A DNA stretch of 64,000 nt from Macrolepiota albuminosa (taxonomy: Eukaryota; Basidiomycota; Agaricomycetes; Agaricales; Agaricaceae). Positions 46,152 to 54,843 of this stretch are shown one piece after another. Each line of letters opens with the position of its first letter. The first letter of the stretch is position 1. Under the pieces are notes generated by a model. That model had not been told where the DNA came from. It searched no databases and saw nothing but the letters and a program-made list of their open reading frames with translations. The stretch is taken from positions 558,001-622,000 of the forward strand of contig JAMWFC010000130.1 of NCBI GenBank assembly GCA_027475525.1, written 5' to 3'. A program made the position numbers and the translations under genes.

Positions 46152-46950
46152 CATACGACGGGCAAGTCGACGTTACCTTTTTTCTTGGTCCAACCAGACC
46201 CTGTGGACCTGCGTAGGCCTCTGTGGATGTCCGCTGGTGTCCTGCGCAGGCCTGGGAGGGCCCGCGTAGGTTTGAGTCCGTCGACGTACGTCTGCGTGGA
46301 TGTCCGCTGGTGGCTTGCGTAGGCCTGCGTAGATTTTCAGGGCCCTTTCGTGGACGTACGCTGGCGTCGGGGGTGGGAAAAGGATGGAAGGGGAGACGCG
46401 CAGCCTCGAGTTATTGCGGGGAGGAATGGAGAGGGGAGGGAAATGGGGAACCTCGAGGAGGGTTTATTCATGCCATGAAGTCCGCCAATGGAGGAGGTTT
46501 TCACTCGTGTGCTGATGCCCGCCGGCGGCCGCTGACGCACATTGACGTCCGCTAGTGTCCGCTGGCATCCGCCGGGCCTGCATGCGCATGTGTGTGCCCG
46601 CCTTTTATCGATCCACTGGACCGTGTCATACAGCACATTGTGACACGTCCGCGGCTCTGTATTCTACGGCACTGTGGGGACTGCTCCGCTCCAGTGTAGC
46701 GGACTCCGCTGGACACGTATGGTACGGCACAAAGCGGGCTCCCGTACAACGTATGACACGTACCGTTGTGATGCCCTACCCTGGCTATTATCATGAATTC
46801 AACATTGTGTAGGTGTGGGTGGGTGGGCACTTGAAAAGATTATGGGCATGAGCTGGTGGTTGTGAGTCAACTGATTCTAGTCATGCTTGGGTTATGTTTC
46901 AAAATAAATGCTACATTCCCCCCATTTCTTCTTTCTGTATCATTTTATTT

Positions 46951-47093
46951 TGCACCCATTACAGCATGCCTTATGGATAGATTCAACTCAATATAAGATT
47001 CTTAATTTCTACATACATTGTCTAATAATGAGTAGCTGACCAAACATTAAATAGGAGTGGCTGAGAATCTTCCTTGTGCTAGATTGTAATTAC
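46951..47093 (+). repeat. Direct repeat flanking the 13-kb element, right copy
   Basis: Near-copy of 33468-33615 in the same orientation, with scattered substitutions. Confidence 0.8.
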
Positions 47094-47143
47094 TCATCGC
47101 AGCAGCCAAGGCAACCAGAGAAAGCAAAGAGGATCTCAAACCC

Positions 47144-48181
47144 CTACCATAGGCGATGACAATCCAGATGTGCCAGAACAGGCTTTAACAATTCAATGTA
47201 CATTGGAGCAATGATCTCCAAGGATCTCCAATAATGAAGAAAGACATCCAAAGTCCATCTGCCTATCAATTTGACAACATCCAGGAAAACACCTTGAAGT
47301 AACAAATATGTAGTGCCACCGATGCAGAAACAGTGTCCAGTAATGTGGGGGTGGCATGCATTGGCCAGAATTTCATTAAGTCTTCTCAACATTTGATGCA
47401 CTGTCATGCCTATCATCAAACCAGACATATTTCTGAAGAAAGCAATTGTATCTGTTCGAGAACAATTGTTGACATGAGCATGGTTTTCCAGAGCCATGAT
47501 AGGGTCATTAATCTCATGCTGTTGAGTAACCACCACAGTTTCTCCTTTCACTCCACCCCTCTTAGTTTGAGGTAAACGTAATGTTTTTGTTCCTGTTGAA
47601 AAAGGACTTCCAAATCATTCCCAGGTAGGTGTTATATCAATGTCATAATCTCTTTCTGTCTTGGAACAAAACTCCTCCATACAAATCTGTGACCAGAAAG
47701 TGGTACATGTGATAGCCCAGATACAGGCATCCTTGGGTGATGTTGGGTGATGTGAGGTCGAGGTGGGCTCTAAAGGTGTGAAACATGTCCAGTAAAACAG
47801 GTGGATGTTTTTCCTTTATTGAATCCAAAGGCTGCAAGTTTTCTGTGCCCTTGAGTGTATATTTCAATCAAGAAGAACCCATCCATGGCAAGTTGTTCTG
47901 AATATGCCAGGCTTTCAGCATGGATATCTTTGCAGATGCTGTTCCTCTAGCCCTTGATCTGGTCATGGATGCAGCAAATGAACATAGAAGGTGTTCAGAA
48001 GCATGAAAACCTGTAGATGTCTGGATACCTCTTGCATGACAGAAAGCAAAAAATTCTCTAATGTAGGCATCATATCTTTCCAGAGTAGACCTTGACCATG
48101 TGTAATTGATGACCAAATTGACTTTATGGTCATCACTGTCACAGTTCTGTCAGGGGACTCCTCATTTCTTCCTTTTCTCAC
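47144..48181 (-). pseudogene. Decayed tyrosine recombinase
   Basis: Minus-strand frames in order: a core-binding domain (STLERYDAYIREFFAFCHARG, 48116-47868), a middle part (GCLYLGYHMYHFL) and the catalytic end (GHCFCIGGTTYLLLQG, IGRWTLDVFLHYW, 47144-47551). In intact relatives GHCFCIGG is GHSFRIGG, so the active-site Arg is now Cys. The frame is split by stops and shifts. The recombinase resembles those of mushroom DIRS or Crypton elements and is not a close copy of the one at 31687. Upstream sequence is cut by the older Gypsy at 48551. Confidence 0.75.
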
Positions 48182-48550
48182 TCCTTATCTCTTCACTCTC
48201 CCTTCATTCATTTTCTTATTTCTTCTGACATTATTTCATTTTACTGTTTCTATTCTTTCAACACTATCTGTTAGTACTACTCTCAGCCCTTGAGGTGCTC
48301 TGGTTCTTTAGCTACCATTCAGACAAGTGTGGGCCCCTCAGCATTGCTTCCAGACTGCTTATATAAGCCAGAGTTTGCCAGAGTTTGCCCCTTATTTGTG
48401 CAATTGTTTGTGTAGGCAATTTTTGAGTTTTTAAGGTTTTGTTGTACTGTACAGTTGTTTCCCATGCTTCAGAGGCCCCAGAAGCATCCAACCTGGCATA
48501 GGAAATCCCTAGACTTGTTCTCTTTGGATCTCCCTCTGCCAGGTGAGTAG

Positions 48551-49412
48551 TGTCAGGTTTTGCTGACAACGGGGGCCTCTGGGGGCAAGCGGGTCCTTAC
48601 GAGGCGGACTCAAAGTCTACGGAGAGTCTCTGGGTAACGGAGGGTGAGCTCCGGAGTTTTGGGTGAGGCGCGGGGTGGCTACGGAGCGCCGGAGTTCATA
48701 GGGAGAGGTAGAGCAGGATCCCAGGCTAAGTCCGTAATACAGGACGGGAGTGGGCGGAGCCTTGCTAGAGCAGAGGAGAGGAGGGGTGATCGGAAAAAGA
48801 GACTGAGACCGGGAGACTGAGATTGGAACCGGGAGACTGAGTTGGAATTGAAGTGAGACTTTAGAGGGCCGAGAGACTTGAGAGAATAAGACAGATAGAT
48901 TGAGATAAGTACGAAATAGACAAGAGAGTATAGAGATGGGTTTTTGGCAATATCAAGACTACTGTAATGTACTACGAGCTGCGGGTCAAGTACCAGGTGC
49001 TGGGTGAGTTCCGGGCCCCCTGGCCAAGGTCCATACCCCTCCTCCATGTGGTGCATCCCGTGCGGTGTATTGTCTGGGTATCAGTCCTCTGCGGTCGTGT
49101 GGTCCCGGGGGGCGTAGATGGGTTGCGGTGTATTGCCTGGGTTTGGGAGTGGCGCCGGGAGGGCGGCCCCCGGCATGATCGATCGAGGCTTGGGACGGCG
49201 TCCGGGGCACGTGGCACGTTGGCGGGGCTTCGGGCCTTATCCGGGGGTTGAGCGTCGGGTTGGGCCGGGTTGGCCTTGGTCGGGGTGGCATCGGATCTAG
49301 TTGGTCTTGTCCCAATGTGTCCCGGGGACGCGCTGGGGTGTTGGGTTTCAAAGGAGGGGTTCCAGGCAGGACTTACTGGGGGCTCGGGATGGCGTAGGTG
49401 TGGCTCGTGACA
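48551..49412 (-). repeat. 3' LTR of the older Gypsy
   Basis: On the minus strand it starts TGTCACGAGCC and ends CCTGACA (TG...CA), 862 bp. It is directly preceded by the purine tract AAAGGAGGGGGTGA (plus 49413-49426). The second LTR is outside the window, so the boundaries rest on these signals alone. Confidence 0.7.
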
Positions 49413-49450
49413 TCACCCCCTCCTTTAGCACTGAGTCCCTACAAGGCGTC

Positions 49451-51046
49451 GGGGGCTGTGCCCTTCTTCATGGGAGCCAAATTTGAAGTTTTGAAGGTTG
49501 ATGCCATCAGTCAGGGGGCTAGAAAAGGGCAGCGTCAGTCCTGGAAGGCTCCCTGTCTTCCCATGTTGCACGAACAGACGCCTCTTCGCTCCTCAACCCC
49601 TCCCCCGGCCGGAGACAACTTCCTGGCCACCTGGGAAGAGTACGATGCGCATTGGAGCGCTTAAGAGGGGTGCCGGGACCGCCAGCACATTGAAGAACTT
49701 GCCCGTGGGTATTCCGGCGAGGTTCTCGTGATATTGCTGATGTTATCCCCGTTGTAGGGAGGATCTCGCAAACTTCAGACCCGGCACCGGTTGCCGGGCC
49801 CTCGACACTCCAGTCCCCCCCCGCCCCCATCTCTTCGGTCTGTGTCAAGCGGCGACCCACCCTCGGTGTGGGCCAAGTGTGGGAGGTTCCTATGGTACAG
49901 CGGATCTCTCAAGCCCAGGTGACGGCGGAACAATTTGCAACAGCCCAGGGGCAACATCGGGGGCCACCGGAGCGAGCTTGGTGCGAGGTGGCGGGCCCGG
50001 TGCGTGAGTTGGTTGCCCTGAAAGAATTTTCTGCTGACTCCAGTAGTGCGTGATGTGTGCACGTCGGGGAGTATCCTGCGAATTCAAGGAGCCCACGGTG
50101 GGGTCCCGCCGGGATACTTCCATGTGCGTCGTGTGCCGCCTTTGCCATGAGAGGTGCTCGGTGGTGTTGGCGTGGCGGGCGCGTTGCATGGCCTGGGAGC
50201 AGGGATGGGGCGAGGAGTGGGTGATGGAGAAGTTGCGGGAGAGTCCTGGGACCAGGGCCCAAGGCTGGGGGTGAGAGAGGTGGGGTCGCACGTCGTCGTC
50301 CCCACGGGCATCGTGCAGTCATACCACGCGCTGTCTCGGAGTCGTTGCTCTCCGAATCGCCTCCAGCCCCGTGGGTCGACAAGGGCAAGCGATGGGCCCA
50401 GGATTCGTCGGGCGAGGAGGACGCGCCCCCTGCCCAACGTCATCGAGAGTCTCCAGGGGCTGGGGTCACGAGTCCCTCGAGCCTCCTGGGGCAGGTGTAT
50501 TCCCCTGGCTCTGGTTGTCCGATGCCCGGGCCCTCCCGCGTATCTGGGATGGGGGTGGACCTCGCTGCCTCCTGTTGTCAGCTCGAGGAGGCCGGGGCTC
50601 GTGAACGCTGCCTGTTGTTGTGCCTCCAGGAAGCCGTTGAGGAGGGCCAGCGGGAGCGGCAGGCGAGGGAGGAGTTGCAGGAGGAGATGGGGGCGGTCGT
50701 GCGGGCTCGAGAGGCCTTGGAGGCGGAGGTGGCAGGTTTGAGGGCCCGCTTGGAACAAGGGAATGGGGTGGGGTCAGGTCCAGTGGCGTCGGAGGCGAGG
50801 GAGGCAGAGCTGAGGGAGCTGTTGGGTAGGGTGGAGGGAGCTCAGGCGAGCTTGGTGCGCCGCCGGGGCTGGCTGGTGGGGAGTGTGGCAGCCACCCATG
50901 GCGAGGCCATGCGTGAGTGTTCTTGGGCTCACTCCAGGGCCCCGACTGACCTTCTCCTTAGGCTGGGCCTGGGAACACCGCCTCCTACTGGACGAGGGGG
51001 CTTCGGCATACGCCTTTGTCCAGCAGGGCCTTACGGTAACGCTGGG
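49451..51046 (+). pseudogene. Convergent extra gene of the older Gypsy, 5' part
   Basis: The plus-strand gene opposes pol. Several frames need introns or are shifted. Visible: a Cys cluster (CARRGVSCEF near 50053, then MCVVCRLCHERC near 50122) and an acidic Ser region. A long heptad-like coiled coil follows (EEGQRERQAREELQEEMGAV and onward, 50600-50860). Then the frame is cut by Gypsy-2. Mushroom Gypsy elements often carry such a Cys-rich, coiled-coil protein; its role is unknown. Confidence 0.55.
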
Positions 51047-51051
51047 CCTCT

Positions 51052-51227
51052 TGTAACGGAGTCATCCGTCTTACCATCAGCGTCAACGACGCTATAATCC
51101 TTTAGTAGAGTATTACGTAAGATAACATCTTGTTTTCGCACTAAGTACTAGTCAAATCCGATATTGCGGTCTGATTTAGCACTGTGTGAAATACACAGAT
51201 AGTTCTAGCTAGTAACCGCAGGTTACA
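51052..51227 (+). repeat. 5' LTR of Gypsy-2
   Basis: 176 bp from TGTAACGGAGTC to GGTTACA. Followed by TTTTTTTAAATC, like the start of Gypsy-1's internal region. Confidence 0.95.
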
Positions 51228-51338
51228 TTTTTTTAAATCTTCTGCTATCGGCTTTAGACTCTGGGCTTGTCACCGACTAGGCAACTCTCATCAAAACCTT
51301 TCGATTCTCTGTTGGCATCACGCTGAAAACGTGCTTCC

Positions 51339-54300
51339 ATGACTGGCTCTCTTGATCCGGATCCTCCGCTCCCAGCTGCAGACGCAGGTGACTTACCTGT
51401 GCTTCCGGCTGTGAAGACGCAATCTGCGTCAGCATACCAACCTCCGCCAAAGCGGGATGAAAAGACTCCTCGCGATGTCAGCGCGAGCTTTGGAATGCCT
51501 GGTGGGCTATCCGTATCACGGATGATGTCCATTGTACGACCTGGTGGAAAACCAGGAGAGAGATCTGCGGTCTCAGGAGTGTCGCTGCCAGCGAGCCAAA
51601 TGCCTTCACTAATGTACCCGGTATTGCCCGAGAGCTCTTCAGCTCCTTCTGAGGGTCAACCGGACGTTACCCAGTACTCGGAAATGGTACAAGGCAGCGC
51701 ATTTGCGCATAGCACCCCATTCCGGACTGCACCGATGGAACGGCATTTGGAATATGTGGCCAACGCTGCCACTGAACCGGGACCGTCGTCGTTGACGACA
51801 CAAGGACAGAAGCAAGGACCAGCAATAGTGGTCAGTCGGGAGGACGACAATGTCGTAGGGTTGGAAAAGGCGTCACCAGCGCCTGGAATTCCAGAGTTGC
51901 ACAGGCGGGCCGGCAACCAGCCGCAAGTGAGGCATGATGGCCTCAGGAGAGTTATGGACTTAGAGTCCGAGTTGGAGTCCTCAGATGATGAGGAAAGCAA
52001 AAGGTCACATTCGACCTTGTCTATCCAGCTACAGCTAGTGTTGGACCGATATCCGTCGGTCGTGAAGGAATCGACGCGAAAGCGTCTTCAGCTGTATGTA
52101 GTGAAGCACTTACAGTTGCTGGCCGCTAGGAGCCACGATGTACCCCGTGCAGATTCGAGTGAATATATCGAATTGTTTGTGCGCATCTTCGAACTCGAAG
52201 TAGTGGAATACCTTAAGCGCAAAGCGGCGCGAGGGTCAGCAGTCTCAACGGCTACTCCAGCCGACTCCGTAGAATGTGAGATGAGTGTGCGCAGGCGAGC
52301 GCCACTAATCGCGGACGCGATGGAATTGCTCAATGCGCCTCGTCAGGCTAATGAGTCTCAGCAAGACTACATTCGGCGTCAGAACGCCGCAAACCGTCAA
52401 CGCATTGTTAGCGGAGTGCCTCAGCAGGCATTGTCTGAGGTGGAGACTGTAACGACGACTCCGGCAGAGCCAGAGGCAGCACTTGCAGTGCAGGAGGTTA
52501 AAACACCTCGTAAGCAAGTTACAATCAAGGAGGAGGTGGACGAAGTCCACATTCTTGAGGAGCGAACGCGACCACGACGCGTAGTGCGACGCGTCCACCT
52601 AGTGGACAACTGGAATGAACGCGTCAATTACCAAAGGATACGCAACCAGGACTTGCGCGATCATGGTGAGTCGTTCATTGACGACCAGGGGGTAGTCTTT
52701 GAAGGGCGTGAGGGCGTAACGCCTGTCGATGACATGCGGCGACAATTCGCGGCTCGGACTGCTGAACCGGACAGAGATCCGGGTGGTAGTGACGACAGTA
52801 GTGGTCACTACGAACGGAGGGAGCCAAATCGTCGCAATCCCGACGGTGGAGACCGTGATCGTAGGAATGACGATCAGGACGATAGTAATCGTCGTGACAG
52901 GGGCAGGCAGGCTGGTGGATTACCAGCAGAGCAACAAGTGAGGCAACAGCCCACCACATGGCCGGAAAGAGTGGCCAATGAGCACCTGTTTCGCAGCCCC
53001 CGGGCATTCTCGATGCCCGCACCTCATGATTTGCGTGAAACTATGCCGGGAATGAATGAAGCGGTCAGGATCCATATGGATCATATGCATGACCGCCTCA
53101 CTCGTCTGGTGGATGACTCCCTGGGAGTCCGATTTAAGTTTCCTGCTGGGGTAAGCCCCCGTAAATCCGATGGTAAGCACATACGTGCGTACGCTGGAGG
53201 ACATAGGTTCTCTCAACTGGAGGACTGGGCCATGGACGTGTGCTACCACCTCGCAGCCTGCTGCTATGGTGGAGACGACATGGACCAGGAAAGGATATTC
53301 GTGCTCCACGAATTTATGGAAGGAGAGGCTCGGAATTGGTTCCGTCGCCATGTTCTCCACATTAATCGCGACAAATCGCACTGGACATTTAAAGAGGTCC
53401 TGATAGGACTGTATAATCGATTCGTCAACGCTGCTACGATGCAGGAAGCTCGTGATGCCTTTAGAAAGGCAGTGTATGACGCTAAGACTGGCGTCCAGAC
53501 CTTTTATGATGACCTGGTGGGTCATGCACAGAATATGGCCGTCTATCCAGACGAATACACTATCCGCGAGACATTCCTGGACGGAATACCCGCAGACATG
53601 AGGAGAGCGTTGATACGCGACGATAACTTGTCTCCGGAGGTCAATACTGTGACCGAATTCTTGGCGTATGCCATCCGTTACGAGCAGTCGACACGGACTG
53701 CAAACCATTATGAGCAGCGTAGTTCACGCCGAGGACCAGTGAACCGTCAGGCAGTGAAGGTGGGAACCTTCCTGGCCAAACGGACAGATATGGAGAATAA
53801 TCGCAATCCGCGATTCGTTGTTCGTAAGACAATACATGGAGGCCAACGGCCTCGATCGAAACCTGTTGGACAATTGCCAGTAAAGGACATTCGACCCTCT
53901 TCGGGTCAGAATCAAGTAGCACCAAGAGGAGTGGTGGCGCCTGCAGCGCGTATGGCGGGTAAAACCGCTGGAGTTCAAGGAGTGGGCCAGAGAAGGCCTG
54001 CCGGGGATCCCTCAGCGTGCTACAATTGTGGCAGGAGCGGGCACTTTGCTAAGGAGTGTCCCGCCCCTCCTAAGGCACACATCCGGGCGGCCCATACGGC
54101 TGCGGCACCGAGCGATGTCGTCAGTGACGACGAGGACGATGAAATCGTCGATGAAATCGAGGAGGAGCCGCAAGTAGAGGCTGACGGGTCGGAAGTGGAT
54201 GACGCTGAGAGCGTCCAGATTGATGGCGATGAATACGTCGCAGTGGATGTGTACGACAGCGACTACTATGCTCGTGATGACGAGGAGGAACACCTGTTTG

Positions 54301-54839
54301 CACTGACGGAGTGCCGGGGAGATCAGCGCGTCCGAATGAGACGCGTCACCCTGCAGAAGGCAACTAATAAGTTGCAGCGGCCGCGCTACACTCCCGAAGA
54401 GAAGGAGTGCCTGGTCACTTATGTTGATGTCAATGGACATCCGGCATGGACGTTGTGGGACTCCGGGAGTACCACTACGGGCATTACGCCCCAGTTTGCT
54501 CACGTCAACGCGATTCGCGTTCATGAACTGGAGGAGCCTTTGATGCTCCAGCTGGGGACTGTGGGGAGTCGCGCTATGGTGCAGTTTGGCGCGGAGGTGA
54601 GAATAAAGACGTCAGGAACGTCGACGAAGGAATACGTGGATATAGCGAATTTTGATCGCTATGACATGATTATCGGTACGCCGTTCATGCGTAAGAACAA
54701 GGTGTCGCTGGATTTCGTGAACGACATGGTCGTTGTGAATGGTACGCCTCTGAAGGCGGAGAAAGTGGTGTTGAACGATACAGATGGTCGTTTGAGGCGC
54801 TATCGCGCAACTGAAAAGCGGCGTGATGAGCGCAACTGA
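51339..54839 (+). CDS. Gypsy-2 gag-protease
   Basis: 1166 residues from ATG 51339. Residues 1-450 are acidic and disordered. The gag domain is at about 620-790 (FMEGEARNWFRRHVLHI; DGIPADMRRALIRDD). The CCHC knuckle CYNCGRSGHFAKEC is at about 894-907. An acidic linker follows, then the aspartic protease with TLWDSGSTTTGI (about 1035) and MIIGTPFMRKNK (about 1108). It builds the particle and cuts the polyprotein. It ends at TGA 54837-54839, with pol in the same frame behind it. Confidence 0.94.
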   Translation: MTGSLDPDPPLPAADAGDLPVLPAVKTQSASAYQPPPKRDEKTPRDVSASFGMPGGLSVSRMMSIVRPGGKPGERSAVSGVSLPASQMPSLMYPVLPESSSAPSEGQPDVTQYSEMVQGSAFAHSTPFRTAPMERHLEYVANAATEPGPSSLTTQGQKQGPAIVVSREDDNVVGLEKASPAPGIPELHRRAGNQPQVRHDGLRRVMDLESELESSDDEESKRSHSTLSIQLQLVLDRYPSVVKESTRKRLQLYVVKHLQLLAARSHDVPRADSSEYIELFVRIFELEVVEYLKRKAARGSAVSTATPADSVECEMSVRRRAPLIADAMELLNAPRQANESQQDYIRRQNAANRQRIVSGVPQQALSEVETVTTTPAEPEAALAVQEVKTPRKQVTIKEEVDEVHILEERTRPRRVVRRVHLVDNWNERVNYQRIRNQDLRDHGESFIDDQGVVFEGREGVTPVDDMRRQFAARTAEPDRDPGGSDDSSGHYERREPNRRNPDGGDRDRRNDDQDDSNRRDRGRQAGGLPAEQQVRQQPTTWPERVANEHLFRSPRAFSMPAPHDLRETMPGMNEAVRIHMDHMHDRLTRLVDDSLGVRFKFPAGVSPRKSDGKHIRAYAGGHRFSQLEDWAMDVCYHLAACCYGGDDMDQERIFVLHEFMEGEARNWFRRHVLHINRDKSHWTFKEVLIGLYNRFVNAATMQEARDAFRKAVYDAKTGVQTFYDDLVGHAQNMAVYPDEYTIRETFLDGIPADMRRALIRDDNLSPEVNTVTEFLAYAIRYEQSTRTANHYEQRSSRRGPVNRQAVKVGTFLAKRTDMENNRNPRFVVRKTIHGGQRPRSKPVGQLPVKDIRPSSGQNQVAPRGVVAPAARMAGKTAGVQGVGQRRPAGDPSACYNCGRSGHFAKECPAPPKAHIRAAHTAAAPSDVVSDDEDDEIVDEIEEEPQVEADGSEVDDAESVQIDGDEYVAVDVYDSDYYARDDEEEHLFALTECRGDQRVRMRRVTLQKATNKLQRPRYTPEEKECLVTYVDVNGHPAWTLWDSGSTTTGITPQFAHVNAIRVHELEEPLMLQLGTVGSRAMVQFGAEVRIKTSGTSTKEYVDIANFDRYDMIIGTPFMRKNKVSLDFVNDMVVVNGTPLKAEKVVLNDTDGRLRRYRATEKRRDERN

Positions 54840-54843
54840 CTAG
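54837..54843 (+). promoter_or_regulatory. UGA-CUAG stop-codon readthrough site
   Basis: The gag-protease stop is TGA followed by CTAG, the known strong context for eukaryotic UGA readthrough, and the pol frame continues without shift. The region from 54840 to 54900 is coding-like in that frame. Gypsy-1 keeps the same arrangement at 9406-9411 as TGA CTG. Confidence 0.65.

Larger units (their letters stand above)
44520..46773 (-). repeat. Right inverted arm
   Basis: Reverse complement of 33821-36037. The main differences are two 77-bp duplications here (45190, 45535) against one other in the left arm, and a shorter GGCATC-repeat stretch near 45765. Remaining point differences are few, so the arms are young or kept alike by gene conversion. 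A tRNA-like module lies at 44680-44760. Confidence 0.93.
33811..46783. mobile_element. Unrecognised 13-kb long-inverted-repeat element
   Basis: Two nearly identical inverted arms (33821-36037 and 44520-46773) enclose three unknown genes in the order A+, B-, C+, plus tRNA-like modules. Ten degenerate bases lie outside each arm, then GCTATTA at 33804-33810 and 46784-46790, a likely 7-bp target duplication; the inferred ends are CA...TG. No transposase, polymerase, helicase or integrase is recognised, so it is either non-autonomous or uses an unknown mechanism. It lacks the DNA polymerase of linear plasmids. CGG/CCG words such as AGCGGAC and TCCGTT are strikingly dense through the element. All internal proteins are unrecognised. 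Confidence 0.8.

Noticed and set aside
33811..46783. Linear plasmid (invertron) integrated in the chromosome
   Set aside because: There are long inverted ends, but no family-B DNA polymerase, RNA polymerase or killer genes, and the genes have spliceosomal introns.
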